In this document: positions 11,028-22,500 of the stretch, piece by piece | Layout: the number at the start of each line of letters is the position of its first letter | Position numbering within the stretch: position 1 is the first letter of the stretch | Origin: Corylus avellana | Lineage: Eukaryota > Streptophyta > Magnoliopsida > Fagales > Betulaceae | NCBI RefSeq assembly: GCF_901000735.1 | Contig: NC_081545.1 | Span: 19,375,335 to 19,439,334 of the forward strand | Length of the DNA: 64,000 nt | Reading direction: 5' to 3' | Notes under the pieces: generated by a model | What the model was told of the DNA's origin: nothing | Seen by the model: the letters and a program-made list of their open reading frames with translations, nothing else | Database searches by the model: none | Translations under genes and position numbers: made by a program

Positions 11028-12727
11028 GCCTTGTATGTGAGTTCGTAGTTGGTAAACATATTATATATTTTGTTATTGTTTAGTTGTGTCAAACAAAACT
11101 ATATTTCAAACAATAGTTATTGTTTGTTTGTATATGATTGACGTATTGACTGCATGTTTGTGATTCATATAATTATGTCTATATGATAAATAATAAGTTG
11201 CATTAAATGGATGTTTAGTCAATACTTCATTTGAGGTTTAATATATAGGTTGGGTCTCTTGTAACTATATAACTATATGAAGAGGACAAATAATGATATT
11301 TGGGTACCGGTTGAAAATATCAATTATCAATTTACTTCTATGTTCTTGAAGGTACTTTATGCTTCAATTTAGTTCATGGTAAACTGCTTGTTTTGGTTAG
11401 ACTAAGGGTTTTCGGGTTTGTCAACCGCTTACGTATGTATTGCCTGTATTTTACGATTCCGATTGAACGTTATTGTTTACTTTAATGATTTGTATGTGTT
11501 GTCTGAATTATGAGTTCCTCACTGTTGTCAGACACAACGAACGAGGTAGAAACTCCTTGGAAGATGCACTTGTAGTTTGCTTTATTTTATTTAAAGGTTG
11601 CTCTTGTTTGTTTTCTGTGGTGACACATCATGTACACTTCTAGTTTTATTAGTTGGAAGTTATTTCATGCTAAAAATTTGTTATGTATAATGGATATTTC
11701 TACACAGAAGTCATATCTGTATCACATATGAGTATTAGGTGAAAGTGTATTAATTGTATCTGATATATACTTGTCAAATATTTTTGGACATGCATATGAT
11801 GGACCTTGGACAATAGGATATGACCCTTATTATTTGCACAACGGTTGAGCAAAATAGTTGTAGAAATTAAGAGAATTGTATAACATAGGAAGGGTATGTT
11901 TTACCAACAAGGATGTTTTACCAAAATCTATGTCAGACACAACAAGGATGCCTGAACGATAAAAATTTCAAACAATTTTACCAACATTTTGACATTACGA
12001 TATTTAGTAAATACCTCTACCTTGCTTGTTCAATTCCTACTTTTTTGAAGAAGTTTTAGGTTGTGGTATTCGTACCCTTGCTTTATAAGTGGTCAAAAAT
12101 TATATAGGTGGATTGGAATATAAGAAGAATATATATGGCTATTTATTCCTCCAAGTTTAAGAAGTTATATATTCTTGAATCTGATTTATTAAAAATATTT
12201 TTGCTAGGCCATGTAGGAAAGTTTATATTTTATTCAGTATTGTCTTACATAGGATAGAGTAGAGTAGTTCTTTTTATTTGTAGAGTAACATCTTTCTTTG
12301 AATTTATTTCTTACCGCAGATTGTGAAGAAGCTTGTGAATGTTGTTGTCAGTATACATCAAGCTATCTGGGAAACCTTTGGAAATAGCGGTATGAGGAGC
12401 TCATGGATGTTGTTGCCAAGTATGGTTGGACATAGGACGTATTAGTTTGGTTTGATTTTGTTTTCGATTTTGGTTTGACATATATCATAATATAATTGTT
12501 GAATTGACTCAATGACCTACCAGTTATTCCATGCTTGTCTCTATTTATTTCTTTTGTTGATAGATCTGAATGTTGAATTCTATTATATGTAACTGAATTT
12601 TTGGACATACATCCTTTCGTATTGTTAAACTTATGTTAGCATGGTTTTATCATGCCATTTGTTTTTGTCCCTAGTACATCCTTAGGAAAGATGACATGAA
12701 AAAAATGGTTTTTTTTGTACAAATTAA
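11028..12727. other. Non-coding 3' part of the CACTA element
   Basis: AT-rich sequence between the second CACTA gene and the nested LINE. A TA microsatellite lies just upstream at about 10867-10890, in the last intron. I see no gene; short frames are chance. Confidence 0.6.
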
Positions 12728-12738
12728 ATGGTGTACAA

Positions 12739-13415
12739 TTTTTTTTTTTTTTTTTTTTTTTTGAAGAAAAATATCATTATATTCCATAGAATCAAATAAC
12801 AGATGAAGAAGATTTCTCCATCAAAATTATATCACAGATACATTCGGGAGTTTTCTCCAACCAATTCCTATCTATGATATCGGTGGTTGCTTCCTTAGCC
12901 AACCTATGTGCCGCACTATTGTTTCTACGACTCACATATTCAATTTTCCAATCAGTAAGATAACAGAGGGTTGTACGAATATCATCAATCATTTGGCCCA
13001 TCCTACTTCTGTTGCAGCCATTATCTTTCACAACATCCACAATATTTTTGGCATCACCTTCTAGTATTATATGTGTATAACCCAGTTCATTGCAAAAAAG
13101 CACTGCTTGATAAGCTGCCACGGCCTCTGCAACAGTAGGATCAAGAAGACCCCGCCTGGTATTGCTCCTTGCTGCCCTTACCCTTCCTTCACTATCTCTT
13201 ACTACAATACCCAATCCCATCACTCCTTTCGGACGATTTAAAGCAGCGTCCCAGTTAGCCTTAAGCCATCCCCGAGGAGGTGCAACCCAAGACGTCCTTG
13301 CTGTCACCCTTTCGCCCGAGTTTGCATTAGGATTTTTCGAAAAATTTGCTGCTTTGAAATCCTCCATAGAACATGTAGCCTGACTGAGTATTTGGTTCGG
13401 ATGAGTGAAAATATC
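12739..13415 (-). mobile_element. 5'-truncated LINE (L1-type) nested in the CACTA
   Basis: The 677-bp insertion has a poly-T run at its left end, which is the poly-A tail of a minus-strand element, and carries only the 3' RNase H part. It is flanked by an exact 11-bp duplication ATGGTGTACAA at 12728-12738 and 13416-13426. Truncation at the 5' end plus tail plus target duplication is the usual product of target-primed reverse transcription. It must be younger than the CACTA sequence it interrupts. Confidence 0.93.
12792..13415 (-). pseudogene. LINE ORF2 C-terminal fragment, RNase H domain (RVT_3)
   Basis: The minus-strand frame is open over the fragment. It shows WLKANWDAALN, GLGIVVRDSEGRV, AEAVAAYQAVLFCNELG, ILEGDAKNIVDVV and NSAAHRLAKEA, matching the RVT_3 type RNase H found at the end of plant L1 ORF2 proteins. 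The reverse transcriptase and endonuclease are absent because the insertion is 5'-truncated. The chance start codon at 13442 lies in flanking CACTA DNA and is not real. Confidence 0.9.
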
Positions 13416-13663
13416 ATGGTGTACAAATTGTAAACCAAACATTGAATTGTCAATTCAATTCAAGAGTAAATTGAATTGTATAAATTGTATATATTGAATT
13501 CTGGAATAAATTGTATAAATTGAATTCAGGAAACAATTCAGGAAAGAAATTGTTTCCCGTTGCCAATTCAATTTAGAAAACAATGTGTACAGGAAACAGG
13601 AAAGAAACCAGGACAGGAAAGTGGAAATTGAATCTGGAAATCGAGCAAATCTGGGAAAAAAAA

Positions 13664-13683
13664 NNNNNNNNNNNNNNNNNNNN
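13664..13683. other. Assembly gap, 20 N
   Basis: A run of 20 N within the right part of the CACTA element, after an A run and before the subterminal repeats. Confidence 0.98.
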
Positions 13684-13830
13684 TTTCTGACATGGCAAAA
13701 ATGCCACGTCAGGAAATTTTTTTTCTTGATATCTATGTTTCTGACAATTGACACGCGTTAGAAACGACCCATCAGAAAAAATTCCTGATGTGTTAGACAC
13801 TGAAAAACGTCAGAAATCTTCTGTCATAAA
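13684..13830. repeat. Right subterminal repeat region of the CACTA element
   Basis: Variants of CTGACATG, CACGTCAG, CATCAG, CTGATGTG and CGTCAG recur here in both orientations, mirroring the left subterminal region. Several copies carry C-to-T style changes relative to the left end. Confidence 0.7.
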
Positions 13831-13854
13831 AAAATTGTTTTTTTTGTAGTGAGG

Positions 13855-15028
13855 GTGTGTTTGTTAAAACCTTTTATCATGCATTGGACATCGTAGCTAA
13901 TGTGAATTGATGTTTAAAAAAAAAAAAAAAGGAGTAATAATGTTTGATATAAAAAATAAACAATTAGCATTAAAAAGTGAAAAGTTTTATTTTGTAGTGA
14001 TTTTTTTTTATTTAAATAGTAATAAAAAGATGATATGATATAAAAAATGAATAATTTGATATAAAAAGTAAAAAAAAAAAAAAAAAAAAAGTAGTCATAT
14101 CTGTGTTATCACCCAAAAACACTAGTAAATTTAAAACTTTCTTAAAATTTCCTATAAAACCTAATTTTACATAATAATCAAATAATGTGAGACTTCACTC
14201 ATAACTATCTTTATAAATTACCCATACGATGTGAGTTACTCATAATTTTTCTAATATGAGACACATGACATGTGGGATATCGATGATGATATGCTTAGCA
14301 ATATGATCAATATCCTTTATTCTATTCATCTTACTAAGACTCGAGCTTGATATTTAATGTGTATGTAGAATTTTGTTATGTTGGAGTTTTCCTCTATTTA
14401 TCGATGATTTGAGGCTATTTTGTAGTAAAGTGTTAGTGTGTATGTGTTACTCTGCATGTAGTGTTACTTGTAGCAGTGTAAAAGCCGTAGGTTTGAAATG
14501 GACATTTATTTACTTGTGAGTAACAGTGGACATTGAATTTGTTGGCTTAAGAGGGTTAGAGACTTATAGGCTTGTAGCCTTGGTCGTCTGCCGGTCTTTC
14601 TGTTAGATTTTTCTTGTTAAATTTTGAGGAATATAACATTTATTCCTTTTTTTTTTTAACATAATTGTTTTACACTTATAAGTGAGTTTTAAAATTATCA
14701 TTAAATTAAAATCTTATAAAGATTTATCTCTATCATTTTAAAAGTTACCGATAAATATAGAAAAGAAAAAAAAATTGTGTAGAAAAAGATAGAGTAAGCA
14801 TAAATATTGAAAAAATAAAAAGTCGAAAATCCACACTATAGGGACCACCCATTGCAATTTGCAACCACTGAAACGGTCCACACCTAGATAAAGTATCTAT
14901 AAATGTTACCATAATTACGAAGATAGAAGTACCACAAACATCAAACTTAAAACTCACAAACATAAAAATGGGCAAAAAAAAAAAAAAAAAAAACATTGAA
15001 ACCTAAAAAAGTGCACCAATTTTTGCTA
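13855..15028. other. AT-rich intergenic DNA with a decayed TRIM repeat
   Basis: There are A-rich runs and no gene. Bases 14092-14272 match the terminal repeat of TRIM family T, listed separately. The remainder up to the glycosyltransferase stop is AT-rich and would contain its 3' untranslated region and polyadenylation signals. Confidence 0.55.
14092..14272 (-). repeat. Degenerate solo terminal repeat of TRIM family T
   Basis: The order of landmarks follows the TRIM at 2891: CATATCTGTGTTATCACC, ACTAGT, AATTTCCTATAAA, AATAATGTGAGACTT, ATAACTATCTTTATAAATTACCCA and finally TCTAATATGAGAC. There are many substitutions and no partner repeat nearby. This is probably a solo LTR left by recombination. 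Confidence 0.7.
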
Positions 15029-16453
15029 CTATGTTGGTACAACATTGTTTCCTTGCATTGTCTCAATCAACTGTCCAAGTGAAGCGAAAGAAGATCCACC
15101 GTTCATTACAGCCTTCCTGCTCTTCCCACTCATCTCTTTCACCCTCTTCCTCACCTCACCCTCACCATCCATCAAACACTTCACCGCCTTTTCAATCTCC
15201 TCCGCCGCCACAACCTCCCCACCGCTCCTATAATCCAATTTCAGCTCCACAGCTAAACCCAGATCCCTCACCATCTGGAAGGAATTGATTTGCTGCTCCG
15301 CGTAAATCGGCCACGCAGCAATAGGCACGCCATGCCACAGGCTCTCCAAGATCGAGTTCCACCCGCAATGCGATACAAACCCTCCGATAGCGTTGTGGGC
15401 CAGGACCTCCACCTGTGGGGCCCACCCACAAATTATTCCGATTTCTCTTGTCCTTTCCAAGAATCCTACAGGCAAGACCTCCTCGAGATTCTGGCAATCA
15501 GACTTATCATGACCTGGTGGGGATGCCAATCGTGCGGACCACAGGAACCGGTGCCTGCTCCGCTCGAGCCCATGCGCGGTCTCTTTCAACTGCGGCGCAC
15601 TGAAGCTCCCCATGCTCCCGAAGCATAAGAACACCACGGATGATGGAGGCTGATCGTCGAGCCACTCCATGATCTTATCATGTTCCGCCTGATTCGCCTC
15701 TGAATTTGTGTGACCCTTGAGGTTAATCAACGGCCCCACTCCGTAAACAGGAGGGATTCCATCGTCCAAAAACGTGCTGAACGCATGGGGTTCCATCTCA
15801 TGAAATGAATTGACGATAATACCCTTGGCCTCTTTTAACTTCCTACCAAGATTGACCATGGAGATGTACCCACCGTCTTTGTGGTACACAAACGAAGGCA
15901 AAACACTAGAAGGAACCGGGTTGACATAACTCGGTATGTCCGACTCAGAATCCGACTCACTAAACTCGATACCAACCTGGTCATGCCGTGTCGGCAGGTA
16001 GAGCGAGAAGCCAAGACAGGCTGCGTTATTAGTGAAGAACACATAAGATGGGACACCGAGCTCATGTGCCACGTCGATCATGGGGTTGCAAAACATGTCC
16101 ACCACGAACCCGGCAAGCGGAATCGAATTGGATAACACGCTGTTGCTGACAGCTTCTTTGACATGGGCTTTGTGACTGCCAATGAAATCGGCGACATATT
16201 TTTCAACAGAGACACGGAAAAGCTCTTCCGGAGGAGGCTCTACTTGGGGAAGGTAAATATATTTGATGCGGGTGTGGGAGGCAGCAGTTGATTGAATGAA
16301 GGAATCGAACGTGGGTGGAAATGGTGGGTTTATGAGGAGAACAGTGATGGAGAAACAATCCTCCCGATCAAGTAAAAGCTTTGCAAATTCGACTATGGAG
16401 ACGAGGTGACCCACTGCGGGGGCAGGGATGAACACAAGCTCTGCCCTCCTCAT
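15029..16453 (-). CDS. Family-1 UDP-glycosyltransferase, UGT71-like
   Basis: A 474-residue intronless frame of usual family length. The N-terminal acceptor half has the catalytic His in PAVGHLVS (His16) and its partner Asp in FVVDMF (Asp119). The C-terminal half carries the 44-residue PSPG sugar-donor box at 344-387, from WAPQVEVLAHNA through SHCGWNSILESLWHGVP to AEQQ. The last Gln of the box is typical of enzymes using UDP-glucose. There is no signal peptide or membrane segment, so it acts in the cytosol, moving glucose to a small hydrophobic acceptor such as a flavonoid, other phenolic or hormone. The opening residues and HLVSIVEFAKLLLDR resemble the UGT71 group. The acceptor cannot be read from sequence. 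All key residues are present and the frame is unbroken; it looks functional. Confidence 0.92.
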   Translation of the reverse strand: MRRAELVFIPAPAVGHLVSIVEFAKLLLDREDCFSITVLLINPPFPPTFDSFIQSTAASHTRIKYIYLPQVEPPPEELFRVSVEKYVADFIGSHKAHVKEAVSNSVLSNSIPLAGFVVDMFCNPMIDVAHELGVPSYVFFTNNAACLGFSLYLPTRHDQVGIEFSESDSESDIPSYVNPVPSSVLPSFVYHKDGGYISMVNLGRKLKEAKGIIVNSFHEMEPHAFSTFLDDGIPPVYGVGPLINLKGHTNSEANQAEHDKIMEWLDDQPPSSVVFLCFGSMGSFSAPQLKETAHGLERSRHRFLWSARLASPPGHDKSDCQNLEEVLPVGFLERTREIGIICGWAPQVEVLAHNAIGGFVSHCGWNSILESLWHGVPIAAWPIYAEQQINSFQMVRDLGLAVELKLDYRSGGEVVAAEEIEKAVKCLMDGEGEVRKRVKEMSGKSRKAVMNGGSSFASLGQLIETMQGNNVVPT

Positions 16454-16620
16454 CTTTCTTTTCTATGTATTTTTCGTGCGCACACAGCAGGAATAGCAAA
16501 ACTGTTTCTGAATAACCTGTAGAAGGATGTTCCTTATTGTAACGCCTATATCACAAGGGCATCGATCACTGCTAGCTGATGCAAGTTGTCGGGGTGAAAA
16601 TATCGCACCCTGGCCCCACT

Positions 16621-16628
16621 TATTTATA
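16621..16628 (-). promoter_or_regulatory. Probable TATA box of the glycosyltransferase gene
   Basis: On the minus strand this reads TATAAATA, about 170 bp before the start codon, leaving a plausible untranslated leader. The stretch from here to 16950 is AT-rich and holds no other gene. Confidence 0.5.
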
Positions 16629-16950
16629 AAAATCTCTCCATGGTTCCCACTTATTTTACACTAGATGAATGCAAAATTGTTTCAAACTTTTGCAAAATTT
16701 GAAACTCTTCTATATTTTAAGGCGCATCTTAAGGCTTTCATTTTACTCCTTAAAATACAATTTCTTTTATTTTAACTATTAGTTTTTTATTATAGAAATT
16801 ATTTTAACTCTATACTTTATTTAAAATAATACTATAAATCTTTTTAGAATTTTTTTTTTTTTTTTTATAATTATCCATATTATATTTAGGATGATTCTGA
16901 AAAGATTTATAACATTACTCATTTATTTAAATATTATTTTTATTATTTTT

Positions 16951-17462
16951 TAGGGTTAAATACCAAATACCCCTTGGAGTTTGGTAACTTTATTTTTACT
17001 CCTATGGGGTTTCATTTTTATCACAGAACCCCCTGGGGTTTTGATAAATGACCAAATTATTCTATCCGTTAGTTGACTGTTACGACTGACACATGGACCA
17101 ATCAGATATTGACATGTGGCACCTATTTAATTTTTTTTAATTAAAAAAAATAATGTATTTTTTTTTAAAAAAAAAAAGAAAAAAAGAAAAGAAAAACAAT
17201 TGGCCACCCTCAAATGGCCAAGAGGTGGCTCGGCCACCCCCAATTGTTTTTTTTTTAAACATTTTTTTTAATTTAAAAAATAAATAAATAGGTGCCACAT
17301 GTCAACATCTGATTGGTCCACGTGTCAGTCCTAACGGTCAACTAACGGATGGACTAACTTGGTCCTTTATCAAAACCCCAGGGGATCCTGTGATAAAAAT
17401 GAAACCTCATGGAGATAAAAATAAAGTTACCAAACTCTAAGGGTATTTGGTATTTAACTCTA
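16951..17462. mobile_element. 512-bp MITE with long inverted arms
   Basis: The left end TAGGGTTAAATACCAAATAC continues as complementary sequence to the right end for roughly 190 bp. Matched landmarks are GTTTGGTAACTTTATTTTTA and its complement, the pair around CCGTTAGTTGAC, and GACATGTGGCACCTATT. The centre contains GGCCACC-type palindromes like the element at 1757. Flanks are T-rich, so the target duplication cannot be fixed. There is no coding capacity. Confidence 0.8.
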
Positions 17463-17527
17463 TTTTTTATCCTTAGCTTTTCTTTTCCTTCTCTCTCCTC
17501 TCTCTCTCTCTCTCTCTGTGTGCAAAC

Positions 17528-17627
17528 NNNNNNNNNNNNNNNNNNNNNNNNNNNNNNNNNNNNNNNNNNNNNNNNNNNNNNNNNNNNNNNNNNNNNNNNN
17601 NNNNNNNNNNNNNNNNNNNNNNNNNNN
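17528..17627. other. Assembly gap, 100 N
   Basis: A 100-N run bordered by a CT microsatellite on the left and a GC-rich array on the right. Sequence loss beside simple repeats is likely. Confidence 0.98.
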
Positions 17628-18372
17628 AATCGATGGACCTTGCCAAAACCAGCTCAGAACCTTGCCGGGACTTGACCGGGACTTGCTCGGGACCCGCCCA
17701 GGACCAAACTGGGACCCTCTCGGGACTTGACCAGGACACGCCCGGGACCTGCCTGGGACTTGACCTTACCTGACCGGGACTTGCCCGGGACCTGCCCGAG
17801 ACCTAACTGGGACTTGCCCGAGACCCTCCCGAGACTTGCTCGGGACCTAACCGGGACTTGCTTGGGACCCGCCCGGGACATGACCAGGACTTGACTGGGA
17901 CCTACCCGGCACTTGACCGGGATCTGCCCGAGACTTGACTAGGACCCGCCTGGAACTTGCCTGGGACCTGCCCTAGACTTGACCGAGACCCGCTCGGGAC
18001 TTGACTGAACCTGCCAGGGACTTGGCCGAGACTTGCCTAGAACTTGCCTGGGACCCCGCCTGGACCCGCCCGAGACTTGATCGGACCTGCCCAAGACCCA
18101 CCCGAGACTTGCCTGGTCGGGTCCCAGTCAAGTCCCGTCGGGGTCCCGGCGGGTTCCAGTCAAGTCCCGGCGGGGTCTCGGGTAAGTCCCGGGAGAGTCC
18201 CAGTCAAGTCCTGGTCAAGTCCTAGGTGGGTTCCGGCGGGGTCCCGAGCAAGTCCCGGTCAAGTCCCGAGTAGGTCCTAGCGAGGTCTTGGACAAGTCCC
18301 GGTTAAGTTCCAGCGGGGTCTCGGGCAGGTCCCTGCAGGGTCTCGAACAAGTCCCGTGCAGGTCCCAGCGGG
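17628..18372. repeat. Degenerate short-unit GC-rich array that reverses polarity
   Basis: Units of roughly 10-11 bp based on GGGACTTGCC or GGGACCTGCC repeat from about 17665 to 18115. From about 18116 on, the units read as the reverse complement (GTCCCGG, CAAGTCCC). The two halves can pair as a giant imperfect foldback. Open frames here encode meaningless Pro/Arg/Ser repeats on either strand. It starts at an assembly gap, so its true length is unknown. Confidence 0.85.
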
Positions 18373-18436
18373 GACCTTATTGGAAAAAAAAATATAAAAA
18401 AAAGATATTAAAAAAATATTATTTTCCGTGTGCAAG

Positions 18437-18540
18437 GTAAACGCCGTAAAATGTTTTTGAGGGAAAATATTTTCAGGAAAAATGGCTTTCCTGAAAATAT
18501 TTTACGAAGGAAACCATTTTACGTCGAAGTAAACGGAGCC
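18437..18540. repeat. Perfect-core hairpin, probable transposon terminus
   Basis: GAAAATATTTTCAGGAAA pairs with TTTCCTGAAAATATTTT across a short loop. Outer bases GTAAACGCCGTAAAATG pair with CATTTTACGTCGAAGTAAAC. The ending GTAAACGGAGCC resembles ends of plant foldback elements. A matching far end was not found and may be in the gap at 17528. Confidence 0.6.
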
Positions 18541-18680
18541 TAAATTAGGTTGGAGAAAATTCCTCTAACCTAATCTCTAAAGTTGACATGTGTCCTCAAA
18601 CATGTGCTTCTCACATGTTTTTTTTAATTCCCTAATGTCCACAATCCATCGATAACTCCAAAAATCTTCCGTCTAAAATT
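18541..18680. repeat. Left arm of a foldback element split by the copia insertion
   Basis: This is the imperfect reverse complement of 31497-31650, with landmarks GGAGAAAATTCCTC, GACATGTGTCCTCAAACATG, GTGCTTCTCAC and AAAATCTTCCGTCTAAAATT. It abuts the left LTR of the copia element directly. Confidence 0.7.
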
Positions 18681-18910
18681 TGTAGGAATCTCCCGTTAGG
18701 GTGGATATCCAATGGAGGACAAAAGCAACATGATAATGAGAGAATGAAAATTGACGTACGTTCTTCTCATTATCAAACTCTATTTATAGAGTTAGAATAT
18801 GACTCTTCATCAAGAGTCACACCTTGTCACTTTATCATAACCTCCATGGAAGGTTGTGATTGGCTATGGGAATGACCACACTAGTTATGGTGTGATCACC
18901 CTTTAAACCA
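18681..18910 (-). repeat. Copia 3' LTR (left, 230 bp, truncated)
   Basis: It starts TGTAGGAATCTCCCGTTAGG and ends CCTTTAAACCA. It matches the right LTR closely but misses the 31-bp outer end (TATTAGAAC to TTATT in the right copy). It is followed inward by the purine tract on the minus strand. Confidence 0.85.
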
Positions 18911-19302
18911 TTATCTCCCACTTGATCACACTTTAACATTATGTAATCTAGTTGAACATTATCACCTTGGTACCAAATATAATTTTTATTCATGTCAACT
19001 CTCATCTGTTTAATTTACAGAGCGGCATTAGATTATGACATTTTATAATATATATACAATTTTGTCATCTTATCTAATCGCTCCTTTTTCCATATATTTT
19101 TACACTGATTATATATAAAGGTGACTTCATTTTGTTTTTAACTAAACGAATGACATCAATTCTCTGTGGTAAGGAACACTAGTTCACACCTATTCCACAA
19201 TTGACGATTTCAGCCATACACAAAACTATCTGGTGACCTGCACTGATATTTCTAATCAAAAGTTTCCTTGATACTTCTTATCAGTGTCTTTTACACTATA
19301 AG

Positions 19303-19341
<39 letters not shown>

Positions 19342-19527
19342 CCAACTTGTAACATAAAGTCTCTCGGTGAACCTTACATTTATGAAAGTTGTAATATTAT
19401 TTCTTAAGTGTCTTCTGTCTATTACCTGACCAATTATTTCCCTTAGAAAAACAGAATTGCACAAAATCGTTCATTCAGGCGTCCCTGAATCCTTCCGCTT
19501 GTGCTTAAACATATATGTAGCTACCAC
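18911..19527 (-). other. Copia 3' non-coding region with TA microsatellite
   Basis: AT-rich sequence between the 3' LTR and the end of pol, including a (TA)n run at about 19307-19338. No extra gene such as an envelope-like frame is seen. Confidence 0.65.
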
Positions 19528-22500
19528 CTAGGTGGTTCTCAATCCCATTGTAACTACATGTTCTTTGAATTTTTCCAAAGACAATCCTTTGGTCATAGGA
19601 TCGGCTACCATCTCTGTTGAGGGTATAAATTCAATTTTAATTTCCCCTATTTCCACTATATCTTGAATATAGTGATAATTTACATCAATATGTTTCCTTT
19701 GGAGCTTTGTGCTCCACTTTTTATTAGAGAGATAGTAGACTTATTGTCACAAAACATATTGACTGGCTTACTGTTTAAACCTAAATTTAAACTTTCTACA
19801 AAGCGTTTAATCCAAACTGCAAAACTTATTGTTGTGCTGCATGATATATATTCAGCTTCCATAGTGGATTTTGCAACGCAATTTTGTTTCTTGCTTAACC
19901 AAGAAATAGCTGTTCCACCAAACAAGAACACATACCCACTTGTTGATTTTCTATCATCAGCATTCCTAGCAAAATCTGCATCTGTGAATCCTTTAATTTC
20001 TAGATCACTTATACCAAAACATAATCCCATGTTTTTAGTACCTTGCAAATATCTAAATATACGTTTTACTACTTGCCAATGTGTCTTCCCTGGATTAGAT
20101 TGATATCTGCTTATTAATCCCACCGCATAACAAATATCAGGTCTTATAGTTCTCATTGCATACATGAGACTGCCCATAGCTTGGGCATAGGGGATAGATT
20201 CCATCTCTTGAATCTCTGTCTCATTTTGAGGACACATTGATTTATTCAAGTACTGACCTCTTGAAATAGGTGTTTTTAGAGGTTTACATTTATCCATATT
20301 AAACCTCTTAAGTATCTTTTCCAGATATTTTTCTTGATCCAAATATAATAATTTTAAATTTCTATTTCTAGAAATTCTTATTCCTAAGACATAGGCAGCA
20401 GTGCCTATATCTTTCATTTCAAATTTGGATGACAAGAAGGATTTTGTTTTATTTATCATATTTGGACAGTTACCAGTTAGCAGTATATCGTCTACATATA
20501 ATGATAATATTGTTAATTCATTATTTTCATTACATATATAAACACAGTGATCTAGTGGACTTACCTTGAAACCAATTTCTAGTATTGCTTGACGAAACTT
20601 CAAATACCATTGCCTCGAAGATTGTTGAAGTTCATATAATGACCTTTTTAATTTGTAGACTTTTTCTTCATGTCCTGTGACCTGAAATCCTTCAGGTTAT
20701 TGCATGTAAATTTCTTCTTTTAATTCTCCATTAAGAAAGGCTGTCTTAACATCCAACTGATGTAATTCCAAATCCATTAAGGCTACAATGGACATGATTA
20801 TCCTCACTGAAGCGAATTTTGCCACTGATGAGTATGTGTCAACGAAGTTTACACCGGGTTGTTGAGTAAACCCTTTAGCCACTAATCTAACTTTGTACTT
20901 TTCAAGACTTCCATCAGCTTTGAATTTCTTCCTTAGAACCCACTTGCATCCAATTGCTTTTCTTTGGCTTGGCAATTCCATGAGTTTCCACACATCATTT
21001 TTTTGAATTGATTCAAGCTATTCTTCCATAGCTTTAATCCATTTTTCAACATCATGACTACTTACAGCTTCTTTAAAATTTACTGGATCTTCTTGCAAAT
21101 TTATATCATCTGTACTTAGCACATAATGATCCTTGAGTGTGGTTGATGGTCGTCTTTGTCTTTTACTCCCACTGTTTTGATCACCTATATCCAAATTAGG
21201 TGGATCTTTGGATTTTCTCTTGCTCCCACTATTCCGAATGTCTGTGTTATGTTCTTTTTCTTTCAAAGTAATTTGTGGTGTTTGACATTCAGAATCTTCT
21301 TCTTGTAGGAGTCTTATTTCATCCATAAGAGTAATTTGATTGGTGTTTTCTAGAAATGCAGCATCCCTATCTTCTATTAATCCTTTATCTAGATGGTAAA
21401 ATCTATATCCACTACCATTTTTTATATATCCTATAAATTTGCATTCCCATGTTTTACGTTCTAACTTATCCCTTAAGGGTTTTGGAATAAGTACATGTGC
21501 CTTACATCCCCACACTTTGAGGTTGTAAAAATCTGGTTTTATGCCTGTCCAATATTCATAAGGTGTAAGGGGTTTTGATTTGGTTTTTATTCTATTAAGA
21601 ATATATGCTGCAGTGGATAAAGCCTCACCCCAAAAATGAATGGATAACTCAGCATATGCCATCATGGATCTTGTCATATCCATTAAAGTTCTATTCCTTA
21701 TTTTTGCAATCCTATTTTGTTGAGGCTTATAAGGCATTGTATATAAATGTCTTATTCCACTTTCTCTGCAGAAGGAATCCATGGCTTCATATTCACCTCC
21801 CCTATCATTATTCAAGTTTGTAATGGACTTTCCCAACTGTTTTTCTACCTCTAATTTGTATTCTTTAAAATTTTCAATTGCTTTAGATTTATGTTTGATT
21901 AGCTAGATATGTCCATATCTTGAATAATCATCTGTAAAAGTAATAAAGTATTCAATTCCTCTATGTGTTTTAGTTCTTAAAGGACCACATATGTCAGAAT
22001 GAATTACTTCAAGTAATTCTGATGATTTCCAATGTTTTGAAAAAGATTTACTAATCATTTTTCCTTTAATACATGACTCACACATATTAAAATCTTCAAA
22101 ATTAATTCTAGGTAGTAATCCACTCTTACTCATTCTTTTCATTTTATTTTTGTTGATGTGGCCTAATTTTAAATGCCATAAGAACAAACTATCTTCAGAC
22201 ACATATGAATACTGTGAAATGGGATCTTTATTATCAACTTTGAGTAAATACATATTGTCTATCTTTACACCCTTAACAGATATTTTTCCCTTACAAATAT
22301 AGACATTCTCAGATTTAAACTTAATCCCATATCCTTTGCTATCTAATACGGGAACAGATATTAGATTTCTCCGGATATTTGGCACATATAGAACATTATG
22401 TAAAACAACGGAAGATCCTTTAACATAAATCTTACATTTTCCTTCGCCTAGCACATCACTGTAAGTATTGTTGCCCATGTACACTCTGTGTTCTTCGACC

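Larger units (their letters stand above)
4538..13851 (+). mobile_element. Complete CACTA (En/Spm) DNA transposon, 9.3 kb
   Basis: The left end begins CACTACAAAAAAAA at 4538 and the right end at 13851 is the reverse complement, giving a 14-bp terminal inverted repeat. Both ends are flanked by AGG (4535-4537 and 13852-13854), the 3-bp target duplication expected of CACTA elements. Both subterminal regions carry many copies of an ACGTCAG/CTGACGT motif. Inside, in order, are a TNP2-type transposase and a second transposase-associated gene (PF03004 type), both on the plus strand and both broken by stops. A LINE fragment with its own target duplication lies at 12739-13415. N gaps at 5014-5113 and 13664-13683 sit in low-complexity parts. 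The ends look intact; the genes do not, so it could move only with help from another copy. Confidence 0.93.

Noticed and set aside
15031..16135. Plus-strand frames inside the glycosyltransferase gene
   Set aside because: Shadows of the minus-strand enzyme; no motif of their own.
17409..18280. Frames across the N gap and the GC-rich array
   Set aside because: They consist of X runs and repeat-encoded Pro/Arg/Ser peptides; not genes.
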